Source of the DNA: Adineta ricciae | Lineage: Eukaryota > Rotifera > Eurotatoria > Adinetida > Adinetidae | Direction of reading: 5' to 3' | DNA: 64,000 bases | Assembly: GCA_905250025.1 (NCBI GenBank) | Contig: CAJNOJ010000003.1 | Coordinates: 347,650 to 411,649 of the forward strand | Shown: positions 34,793 to 46,245 of the stretch, one piece after another | How positions within the stretch are numbered: the stretch's first letter is position 1 | Layout of the letters: every line of letters starts with the position of its first letter | The notes under the pieces: model-generated | Database searches by the model: none | What the model was told of the DNA's origin: nothing | What the model saw: only the letters and a program-made list of their open reading frames with translations | Made by a program: the position numbers and the translations under genes

Positions 34793-36802
34793 TTATTGTT
34801 TATCAGCTAATAATGCTTCATTATCCATACACAGCGAAGTCATTCGATTGAACTGATCAACTTCAATTTGACTATCAAATGAAATGATCGAACTGCTCGA
34901 TTGAACCGTTGGATGATAATTCAAGAATGGGACGGATATATGAAGTATTTGCACATCGTCAGATTGGTCAATAGTACTTTCATGAAATGAATCCGATATT
35001 TGCGTTGATTTTGCTAAAGGTATTTGAGTTATTTCACTATTGGATGATAGTTGAATGGCTAGTTGTGTTGGTGGTTGACCGTTCACGTTTCGTTGGCGCG
35101 TAGAAAATCGATGAGCGATCTGTTCTTGTCGCAGGTCAGAATTCGATGTCTCTATCCACGATGAAGTATCTGTGGAAGGCGACGAATATACTGGTTGATG
35201 GTCAATATAATCGAACGTGTAATATGGCATTTGATTCCAAAACGAATTGATCTTCTGTTGATCGAATGATTGTTGGATGGTTACTGTCACGTCATGATGG
35301 ACAGTGAGAGATTTACACTTGTTTATGGGATAATTGCAAGTTCGAGATGGTGAACAGCGTTGCTTCAATGAATAACATACAATTACTGAGATTATTACAC
35401 CGAACAGAATGAGAAGAGTAATGAAAAACATTCTAGGAACAATTTTCATTGATCAATTCAAAACAGTAATAAATTTCTTACATAATTATCGGGTGAAGAT
35501 AGATAGTATTCGTTCTATTCACTTGTAATACATGCAGCATCATTTCGAATTCTAACACTTCATTTCCATCATCACCAATACACATATATTTACCTAAATA
35601 GTAGAAGAGTTCAGAATGAATTTAATGTTTTCCTTTCCTTCTCATGCGAAACCTTGAATTTGCTCAGTAATGTTAGTGAATACAATTGTTCGATTATGGG
35701 ATATTTCATATTTTGGTCGATATCGCTGGTAGTACCATGTATATTTCAAATATTCTTCTGAACCATCGATTGGACCTAAATCAGCCAACATTTTTCGTCA
35801 ACTCGAAATGATTTTCTTCTATCACATTAAACTTCGTACATCGCATCTGAATCGTTTCTCCTGGTTCAATGTAAATATTTCGAATACCAATAATATCATC
35901 GGTAAATGACATTTCTCGATATGGGATCAATTTTGTACGACATGCATCGAACGTTTGCAAATCTCTATTCCATGAATTAAGTAATGGATAGATTGTTACT
36001 TTTGTAAGTAGTTCGTCTGTTTGGATTGATGTCATATTTGGCAAAGAAGCGATATTTTGGAAGAAGTATTCGCATGGATTCTCGGAAGTTTTCATTGTGT
36101 TCGTTTGATTAGGAACAGGAATATTCGTGTGTTGAAATTGAATCGAGTTTTGATAGATATTGTTTTTGAAGGTATCTGCTCGACAATCATAGATACTTAT
36201 TTGTGCAAAGATGAGACTCATTTTTCGTGGATGAAGATGAATTTTTTCTGTACATGTCAATGGTGAATTGGATGGAATAAGAGCGAAACGGGTGTAAATC
36301 GAACATAATATCGACTGGCTATCATCTTTCAAATAGATCATTGATAGAAATACATGGGAGAATAATGGTGAAGTGATATTCAAAAGTATAGAATCACTTC
36401 CGTATTCCACGATGATCGGACACGTTTTTATCAAACAAATATAAGATGTATCCTCAATTTCGAAATTCTTCAGAAGAATTTTCATGCGTTGAATAGTTCG
36501 ATTGCCAAGAAATTGTTGTTCGTCAATCAGCTGAATGTCAATCTAAAACATGCACGCATTGTTGAAGAAATTATGCTTCGTCGGATATCTACTTGGTGTG
36601 CTATTTGACATTGAAAACAATTAATTGGTATTAATGGAATTTTCAGTTGGCTAGAAATATTTAGAAACAGATAATTTGTAGGATTTGATTCTTTAGAACA
36701 AATTCTATAGGCATAAGTTAATCTGAATAGTAATGATATAGAAGATATGAGCAACAGTTGACAAAGCATGTCGATTGAATTTCTAATCAAATCTTTTTTC
36801 AT
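34793..36802 (-). CDS. Single-pass membrane protein with Ig-like domain
   Basis: Five minus-strand exons, 36802-36593, 36542-35840, 35775-35653, 35593-35482 and 35432-34793, give 595 aa in phase. The start has a signal peptide (MLCQLLLISSISLLFRLTYA). The extracellular part contains many cysteines. It ends in an Ig-like domain with the pattern IQMRC, then YTWYYQRY, then KYMCIGDDG, that is Cys, Trp and Tyr-x-Cys in the usual order. A transmembrane helix follows (MFFITLLILFGVIISVIVCYSL), then a Ser/Thr/Gln-rich tail of about 190 residues. It is probably a cell-surface recognition or adhesion receptor; its family and ligand are not recognised. The ectodomain before the Ig domain (about 280 aa) has interspersed cysteines and could hold a second, divergent Ig-like fold. 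Confidence 0.78.
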
Positions 36803-36958
36803 TCATTCATTCTTTCTTTCATTAACTGTGCGTTTCTGATTCGTTTATTTTCTGTTCGTTAAATAAAATCATGAACACAATGACAAGCACACACACACAC
36901 ACGTAAGGTTTTTAGCAATTGGTTTGGTTTCTTTTCGATGAAAACGATACGATGATGA

Positions 36959-37670
36959 TTATGAACGATGTACGTTCCCATCTGTAGTAAATGTCGCAGT
37001 ATTTTGAGGTGAACGCAACTCTAAATCTACATAACGAACATTGTCGTATGTTGCTGTGGTGGTTGGACCTGCTGGCAGTCTTGGAGTGCTACTAGTAGCA
37101 TTAATTCTTGGTTGACCTCCAGCACTTATTGTTATACTAATATCTAACACACATGTGCGTCCGTTAGCTGAAACTGTTTGTCGAATAGGCTGAGATGCAT
37201 AGGTCGCAGCATATGATGGTTGTTGAGTTGATGGAAATTGTCTTTGTCGTTCAGAAACTATTCGAGTATTAGACGCAGCAGCTCGGTCTGTAATGCGTGA
37301 ACTCTCGAAACCTTCACTATTGCCTTCGGCATCTCTGAATTGGTTGTTTCGGAAGACAACACTATGTTCATCGTTATTATTTCGAAAATTAGCACGCTCT
37401 CTTGGAGCATCTGATGAATTCGTCGACACTCGTGGACGCGTAGATGCATAGTTGTTGTCACGACTATAACTGGTCGCATGTGATGGACTATATGAATCCT
37501 TGATTGAAGCATATTCGTTATTTATATTATTGGTTTCTACACGATAGGCTCTCTGTATATGGGTATTATTGGGCGCATCATAATGATTATTTGAATCTTA
37601 AGAAGAAAACATATGTGACAGTTTACTACGTAAGTCGCAGAATTTATTTACCTTGGCGTGAAGGAAGCAT
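36959..37670 (-). CDS. Unrecognised 218-aa disordered protein
   Basis: Two minus-strand exons: 37670-37652 (six codons, MLPSRQ, plus one base) and 37596-36959. The protein is Asn/Ser/Thr/Arg-rich and looks disordered, with a more ordered stretch GRTCVLDISITISAGGQ near residue 160 and a C-terminus VRYVDLELRSPQNTATF. No domain is recognised. The reading frame is long and open with the first exon joining in phase, so it is probably a real gene. It lies about 150 nt upstream of the start of the Ig-like protein gene on the same strand. Confidence 0.6.
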
Positions 37671-38575
37671 GATTAATATTAGTATGTTCTACTATCGTGA
37701 ATATATCTGTGACTAGAAATGTTGAAATAATGAGAAAAATGTCAGTTTTTATATAAAGTGAAAACAGTCTTCTTCATATATAATATCGCAGTATTTCACA
37801 TACCTTAACAACAATAAAGATATAGACACTCTTTCTCTCTTTTTATTTTTATCGCAGAAAAAACACAGTAAGAAAAAAAGGTAAGAAATATTTTAGATAA
37901 GCGACTATAAACGTTAACCACACACATAACTGTTGAATTTCTTCCGTCCGACGGTCATTATCTTTAAGCTTTTTCAAAAAGAATGACAACACAAAATGTT
38001 GACTTCGCCAAGATCTAATTTTGCAGTTAAACAACACAGAATTAACACAGGATTTGCCTCTCAGACTGCAGCCAACATTTATTGCATAGTTTCAATTCGG
38101 ATAAAATTCTTCTCTTTTGTCTGATTGAGTTTAGAAGATAAAGAAATAAATAAACAATCATGTGAGTTCTCAGATGTTATCTGCAGATAATAAAAGCGAA
38201 GTTCTTCACAAAAAGTACACCATAGTAAGCGACTTTCTACCGTTTTCCATTAGAAAACACCTGAAACATTTATTACTCGAAAATGTCACCTAGAATGAAA
38301 GGTATATTGATCTCATGCGCACGCACATATATTTGTCTTCGGTGCATATATTCTCATCAATCTTCTTTTGAAAAGAAAACTAGATGAAAGTTAGTCGAGC
38401 AATATGTACGATAGTCGATACATGAAGTCTTGGTAACACCTACTACATCATTGCTATTGTCATGCATAAGACGTTCCATCGAAAAAAGTCTTTATTTTGA
38501 TATGAAGACATATAAATGTTAAAATCAAATATAGCAGAGTCGATAGTTGTCCGCATTTACGTTCCAGTAGAAAAA
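37671..38575. other. Intergenic, no gene seen
   Basis: About 0.9 kb. It should contain the 3' UTR of the Ras-like gene and the promoter of the 37670 gene. The ORF at 37849-38037 (minus) has no family resemblance. Confidence 0.45.
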
Positions 38576-39414
38576 TCATTGTTGTGCACAACTTTGCCGT
38601 TTATTAGTTGTACGTTGATCTTTATTCGATGATAAGTTCGGATCGGATGAGCGACGTGTTATATCACAATTCAATGTCATATTAATATTAGCTAAATGCA
38701 AAAGAAGATGAAATGCTTTATATACAGATTCACGTTCGCGGCATGTTGTTTCGATCAGATGGGACGACCATTGTTCACGCACGATGGCTTCCGCGTGATC
38801 TCGGTCGATTTCTCGCCGAGTTAAATCCACATCGGATTTATTTCCGACGAATATCATTGGTAAAGGCGCAGAGACTAGATCACCTTTGATTTCTAAGACG
38901 AGTTGATACATTCGTTGAGCAATATCAAATGAAGACGCATCATTGACAGCATAAACAATGAGAAATGCATCGCCACGAGCAATCGCTAAACGCCGCATAA
39001 CAGGAAATTCATCGATTCCAGCTGTGTCTAATATTTCTAATATAATATGGCGATCAACAAGTGCGAGTTCAGCGCTATACATTTCGTCGACTGTTTCTTT
39101 ATGTTCAATAACAAATTTTTCTGCTAAGAACTGCTGACATAGACATGTTTTCCCTACGAATCAAAATGACAAGAATAGATTGCATTTTGACAGAGATTTC
39201 TTTCGTTTCAAATGATTTACTAACCGACTTTCGTCGCACCAAGAACGACAATTCGAAGTTTTTCTTCAGGTCCTTCATGATCAATAGTCGCAGCTCGTTT
39301 CGGTTGAGAATTAGGACGATGTTGATGGCGGCGGGATGTTGGATTCGTCGATGTACGTCTTCGATTTTCCTGTAACGTAAGTGATCGAAGATCATCAGAT
39401 GGATCCGATGTCAT
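38576..39414 (-). CDS. Atypical Ras-family small GTPase (RASD/Ras-dva-like)
   Basis: Two minus-strand exons, 39414-39225 and 39153-38576, give 255 aa. After a basic 50-residue N-terminal extension come G1 GATKVGKT (59-66), the switch I threonine region HKETVDE, G3 ILDTAGIDEF, G4 GNKSD and a G5-like ETTCRE. The DTAG..FPVMRRLAI wording resembles RASD1/Rhes and Ras-dva. Compared with Ras, the residues equivalent to Gly12, Gly13 and Gln61 are Thr, Lys and Ile, so intrinsic GTP hydrolysis is probably weak. The C-terminus CAQQ could serve as a CAAX prenylation box, though the middle residues are not the usual aliphatics. It likely acts in signalling at membranes; effectors are unknown. Confidence 0.86.
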
Positions 39415-40835
39415 TGAAACAAACGCTGTTGCATACGATAGTAAAATAACAGTTAATGGGTATACCAAGAATTCCTACACCTATTAAGGCGATGTGCGTG
39501 TTTAATTCAAGTCGACTGACAGTTTTTCAAAAACGAGAGAGGCTCATGACAATCAGACTAAACATGAAGAAATAGACACTGATAGAAGAAAATAATGCAA
39601 GAAAGAGAGATACACAGAGAGAGAGAGAGAGAAAGCAGAAATTATCAAGAAAGTCTTTCTTTCTTTCTGTTTTTTCTTCTTTTGCTTTCTTCCGTTTTGT
39701 TTCGGTCTATCTACTTGCTATTCAAGCAAGTTTTCCTCTCAACTATTGGTCTCATTCTGATGACATACACTGAGTTCTGACAAAAGGCACGTACAATTTC
39801 GTGCCATCAGTTCTGTTGTTATCTTTTCTGGTTAAAGATAAATATACACATACCCGTAATTTTGCTCGACACTGGTTAATTTGATTTCATTTTGTTCAGA
39901 TGAGGGAAAAACATAGTAATCCGAACTTCTTTTTCTTCTTTGTTCTAACGAAATCAGCTTGCCTGATGAGAGAAGAAGAGAAGATTATACCAGTCAATTC
40001 TCGGGAGATTCTTTTTCTTATTGACAAATCTAACTCGATAAATAATGTCGGAAATGACTGGATAATCTTCATGAAGTTATGAATATATATTATTGAATAG
40101 GTCATGATATGTCTTTTCGTGTTACAAATTATTTTTCTCGTTTTACTTTCTAAATCTGTGCGTATAATTTACTTTCCACTCCGACATAAGAGACATTTAG
40201 TGGGAAATGAGTAAGATGTCTAACGATGTTTATTAATTAGAAAGAGAAAGATTACTTTTAATCATATCCGTTTCCGTTCTTCACGTTTAGTTTAGGATCA
40301 AATCATTGAAGAAAACATATACATTAAGCAAAGACGAGAAACGATACGATCACATGACATTCGTCTGCATCTCGACATCGGTGAAACAACAGTTCTAAAC
40401 TATCCGCGATTTCCTAGTCATTTCATTGTCAAAAGAGAACACTAACACAAATTGTCTTTTTTTTCACGAGGGAGAAACTGGTTAATTCATTTAGGATTAT
40501 CAATCGTTTCATCAACGATATAAATATATATCTGTCTAGATGTATCAGAAACATAAAATACCAATATTTATCGAACGGGAACATTGTATCCCTGTTGATA
40601 TTTTGAAAATATTCTCTTTTGATCTCGAGTAAATATCTAGCTGACTCGCGTGATTGCAAACGGAAGTTATTTGAAGCATCTGTGCTAGTTGACTACAAAC
40701 TACTCGTTTACTTACAAAATAATTAGAGCATCATCAGCACTCGAAATATTCTTTCGAGCTTCTTCTGAAAATGTTCTCTTCTCATACGATAGGAAATAAG
40801 CACATGATTTTGCGACTGATTGATTGTAATTTTCT
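39415..40835. other. Intergenic, no gene seen
   Basis: About 1.4 kb upstream of the Ras-like gene and downstream of the small membrane protein gene. It contains a short GA run near 39617 and no recognisable frame. Confidence 0.45.
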
Positions 40836-41188
40836 TCAAAATGATAAAACTTCCACTTTGTCACGTTCTTCTCTCTCTCGATTTTCGTCATCTGTCAATA
40901 AAATCGATTCGTTAGAATCGCCGTTCGATTGCTCGTCGTCAGTTTCATTTTCATCCGAAGAATCCGTTGAACAATCATCATCACTATCATCATCATTTGA
41001 TTTACTTGAATCAACAATATATGGAAGAGCGATAGTTATTAAAATCGTTCCCACTAGAAAACCAATAACAACCAAGAAACTACATACGACAAACAATGTT
41101 TTCAATACATCGTTTTGTTTGCTTATTTCATTCTACGGCGGGCATGAAGGATTCTTATCGGATAAATTTTTTAATTTACTTGATGCAT
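40836..41188 (-). CDS. Small single-pass membrane protein with acidic tail (putative)
   Basis: Two minus-strand exons are proposed: 41188-41180 (three codons, MHQ) and 41132-40836, separated by a 47-nt GT-AG intron, giving 101 aa in phase. The protein has one strong hydrophobic helix (TLFVVCSFLVVIGFLVGTIL), then a Ser/Asp/Glu-rich tail and a KVEVLSF end. No family is recognised. Without the short first exon the frame has no ATG, so the gene model depends on that join. It could be a real small membrane protein or a chance frame. Confidence 0.45.
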
Positions 41189-41425
41189 GTGATAGAAGAT
41201 ATTTGGTCGATATGAAAGCAATGCACACACACACACACATCAATAAGATTGTTCGCGCGCATTTTCATCGTGAAGAGAAAAACAATTCAGTAAAATGTTT
41301 CCAAGAAACTACAAGTTCATCTGTCTAAACTTTTATTTAAAAAATGAAAAAACACGTTTTAGAACTACGATAGGACTGGCAAGATCAGGAGTCGTAATGA
41401 TAATCTAGATAAATCAAAAACATTT

Positions 41426-42018
41426 TCAATGATATTTAGCCCATTTGTATTGTTCTAAGCAAGAATGAACAAGATTATTTGATATTCGATTTCGAGTAAC
41501 TTACTTCTATCGGGTATAGCAAAGAAAACGAAGTTGAACAAGGAGGCAACGACGAAGATCTGCGTATACCAAATCAGATTCGGCTTCTTGTTATCCAAAT
41601 AAGCACGGTAGAATTTCCAGAACGCTGAAAGCAGACCATTCTTGTAGCATTTTGTTTCGAAGTAATTGTCAAACTTACTTCGAATACCACCTTGATAAAT
41701 GCCCATTGGTGTTTTATCTCGTCGAGCAATCCATGCAGGCACGTCGGCTAGCTTGACATCGCCAAAATGGAGATCTCCTAGAAAGATTGGAGACAAAAGT
41801 AGAAAATGTAACTATGATTTTGACAAACGTTTTCCATAATAACGCCATGGACAGTAGGGACCATGAACGCGGGGATTGAAATCGCGTGGATATTCATTGA
41901 AAACTTTGAAGTATTGAGCCAAATTTAGATACTGTAATGGATCCCATTTGGCTTTGATACGATCCGGATTGCCCGGAATGATCGTTTCATTGGTTTTACT
42001 GAACCAATTATCACTCAT
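41426..42018 (-). CDS. ATP5MF: Mitochondrial ATP synthase subunit f
   Basis: Four minus-strand exons, 42018-41829, 41777-41679, 41624-41505 and 41454-41426, give 145 aa. The core reads EYPRDFNPRVHGPYCPWRYYGK, then FGDVKLADVPAWIARRDKTP, a membrane span (IWYTQIFVVASLFNFVFFAI) and a final KYH. This matches subunit f of animal F1Fo-ATP synthase (human ends KYH as well). Subunit f is a membrane-anchored part of the Fo sector in the inner mitochondrial membrane and helps dimer formation. It is longer than the about 90-110 aa in other animals because of a 45-residue N-terminal extension (MSDNWFSKTNE), which may be a targeting or clade-specific addition. Confidence 0.9.
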
Positions 42019-42638
42019 GATAAACTGTTCGGTTAGAAATAGAGCTAATAGGAAAACTAAAAGTAAAATCTTTCTACAATCGTCGCCATTGAATTTGTTA
42101 TTCGTACACTAGTAACTACCAACCAAAAGGCAAAAGCGCTATGTTCTACGCCGAATTAATAATAAACAATACGATAACAGAATTAACCCATAGGAGAAGG
42201 CAAAAAAGAGAAAAGAAAACAGGGATCGAAACGAAAAAGACTTGTCATAGTTTTACATTTATTGCGTGATAATGACGAGAACTGATGCGAACTCATTCTA
42301 TTCATTCATTTTGCAAAGAAATTATGACACTGCTGAATGTTTCTGTAAGTTAATATGTTTTTTCATCTATTTTTGCGCTTGTTCGAAATCACTCACATGT
42401 TTATGTTTCAACCGAAATTCATAGAAAAGTCATAGATTTAGCGTGGATGATGTTGATCATCTCGCTGATTTAATATTCAAGAAAATGCGTGGAATGACAA
42501 AGTGGAATAAAAGACGGAAAAAGCATGTCTATCAACGAAAAACACTAACAATGATCGACACACGACACAATGCAAAAATATACACACAGAAAGGCGCACG
42601 CAGTGTCGGACACGGCAAGAGAAAAAGAAATCATCTGT
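42019..42638. other. Intergenic, no gene seen
   Basis: The 3' UTR of actin and the promoter of the ATP synthase gene should lie here. The plus-strand ORF at 42443-42781 is antisense to the actin 3' end and is not a gene. Confidence 0.5.
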
Positions 42639-43909
<1,271 letters not shown>

Positions 43910-43997
43910 TTATTGAGAAGGTAAATATGTAAAAATAATGTATGTATTCTCAAAATGAGTAGCTTGAAATGATGATAATTCGTTGCTTTGTTTCAGC

Positions 43998-44004
43998 TTA
44001 TATA
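43998..44004 (-). promoter_or_regulatory. TATA box of the actin gene
   Basis: On the minus strand the sequence is TATATAA, about 100 nt upstream of the actin ATG at 43897 and about 86 nt downstream of the CArG box. Position and context fit a core promoter element. Confidence 0.6.
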
Positions 44005-44089
44005 CAAATTATGGACGAGACAGTGTTCCTTCTTCGTTTACTTTTTCTCTATTCTTATTCATCGTCGGCTTGAAATTCTACTTGCATTG

Positions 44090-44099
44090 CCATATAAGG
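44090..44099 (-). promoter_or_regulatory. Perfect CArG box (serum response element) of the actin gene
   Basis: CCATATAAGG on the plus strand (CCTTATATGG on the minus strand) matches CC(A/T)6GG exactly. It is about 193-202 nt upstream of the actin ATG and above the TATA box. CArG boxes bind SRF and control actin genes in other animals. SRF was not looked for in this window. Confidence 0.7.
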
Positions 44100-44443
44100 A
44101 CATTTGAAGCGAACGATCGGCCAATGAAAGTGAAACGGATTGAAGAACGCGCAAACGAGGGTGGCGAGTGTGTGCTTGCGAACGAAGAGAGTGAGTACGA
44201 GCCTTAGTCATGTTCGATGGTAAAACAACAATGAAAATGACGACTAAGCTAAGAGATTAGTCATCACATCACAAACAATAATACAAAAATAAAATGATAA
44301 AATGCAGAAGAATCAACTATGACGGTGTAAAAATGTTTACAATTTATTTTTCTTCTATTGATCAATCGAACAGAAAACAATTTACGTCGTTTTAATTCAT
44401 TTTTTTCAGATTTGAGAAAAAATTAATTAAAGAAAATTTAAAA

Positions 44444-46142
44444 ATGGGTATTCTTGAGAAAATTGCCGATATCGAAAGAGAAATTGCACGAACACAAAAG
44501 AATAAGGGTATTGATTGTCCCATCAATCTACTTGAATTTATTCAATGATCATCTTTTTCCTAGCTACTGAGTACCATTTGGGTTTATTGAAAGCGAAATT
44601 AGCGAAATTTCGGCAAGCCTTGATGGAAGGCGATAGTAAAAGCGGTGCTGGCAAGGTTTGCAAAAAGAAACCGTCTACTTGTTCCATCTTTCATCTATGC
44701 AATTCTCTAGGGTGAAGGTTTTGATGTTGTCAAATCAGGTGATGCACGTATTGCTCTTATCGGTTTTCCATCAGTTGGTAAAAGTACTTTGTTAAGTACA
44801 ATCACTCGTACAGAATCATCAGCTGCTTCATATGAATTTACTACTTTAACATGTATTCCTGGTGTTATCGAAGTAATTATTCAATTGATTTATAGCAATG
44901 TAGTTCTATTTTGTTTCTCTTTTGTAGTACAATGGTGCAGAGGTATGTGTGGTTTGAATTAATAGGAATGTTGAGGTTTGATTGGCGTTCGACGATAGAT
45001 TCAATTACTCGATCTGCCCGGTATTATCGAAGGAGCTGCTCAAGGTTTGTGTGTAAAATTCTCTTATTTCCGGAGAGATTGTACATAATTTCGATATTTA
45101 TTCTACAGGAAAAGGTCGAGGTCGGCAAGTTATCGCCGTTGCACGTACTGCTGACATGGTTTTGATGATGTTAGACGCCACCAAAGGTGACAGACAGAGG
45201 TAAAAGTTCAGTGAATTGAAAAAAAAACGCCACAAAGTTATGATTTTTCTTAGAGAAATTCTCGAAGAAGAACTTGAAAGTGTTGGCATTCGCTTGAATC
45301 GACGGAAGCCAGATATATATTTTAAGGTATTGTTGTAAGTGACTATCGATGAAAGTTAAATATCTTATTCAACTAAATTTAGCCGAAAAAAACCGGTGGA
45401 ATTAACATAACTAGTACAATGCCGATGACAAAATGTTCAGAAAAGATGATCCATCTTATTCTTCATGAGTACAAAATCTTCAATGCTCAAGTTCTCTTTC
45501 GTGATGATTACACAAGTGATGAATTTATTGATGTTGTCGTAGGAAAACGTGTGTACATGCCATGTCTCTATGTAAACTAACGCAATTTCGTTGTCTGAAA
45601 TGATGTTCAATCGAATTGTCTTTTAGGTTTACAATAAAATCGATCAAGTGTCGATTGAAGAAGTTGACAGACTTGCTCATTTACCAAACTCAGTAGTAAT
45701 CAGGTTTGTCGATGAAACTTTGATTTAAGAAAACAATAGATCGTTGTTTAGTTGTAATATGAAATTGAACATCGACTATATGCTGGAAAGCATATGGAAG
45801 CTTTTGAACTTGATTTGTGTCTATACGAAGAAACGTGGTGAAAAACCAGATTTTGAAGGTGGTTTAATCATTAGATCTAACACAAACGTTGAATATGTCG
45901 TAAGTAATCAACTTATACCGAGATCGGAGAGAAAGTTCATTTCAATTAGTGTCGAATGGTTCATCGAACAATGGTTGATCAATTCAAATATGCACTCGTT
46001 TGGGTATGAGACGACTTTTTCGACAACAGTTCATTATGAGAATTCTGCGTTGTAGGGAACATCGGTGAAATTTTCTCCTCAACGTGTTGGTCTTTCACAT
46101 GTTCTACAGAATGATGATGTTATTTGTTTGGTGAAGAAATAA
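44444..46142 (+). CDS. DRG2: Developmentally regulated GTP-binding protein 2
   Basis: Twelve exons, 44444-44507, 44564-44655, 44711-44872, 44928-44942, 44999-45044, 45109-45199, 45254-45326, 45383-45571, 45627-45703, 45752-45899, 45950-46003 and 46056-46142, give 365 aa, one more than human DRG2. It opens [21 protein letters not shown], carries G1 [10 protein letters not shown]3 [20 protein letters not shown] and G4 YNKID, and ends in the TGS domain with [22 protein letters not shown] and VKK. The wording follows DRG2, not DRG1, throughout. DRG2 is a cytoplasmic Obg-like GTPase linked to translating ribosomes through its partner DFRP2. The fourth exon is only 15 nt (YNGAE). The gene is followed by ClC-7 after 103 nt. 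Confidence 0.97.
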
Positions 46143-46245
46143 ATACATACAAGCTGTTTTTGTTTTTGTTGTTGTTGTTTTACTAGCGAATAGCATCCGA
46201 AAACTAAGATCTTCTTTTTCTTCTAACTTATATACATCGTTTTAG

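Noticed and set aside
40771..41328. Plus-strand ORF of 185 codons opposite the small membrane protein
   Set aside because: Ser/Phe-rich complement of an acidic Asp/Ser-rich frame, with a CA-dinucleotide run; the minus-strand model has a proper membrane helix and a phase-consistent splice.
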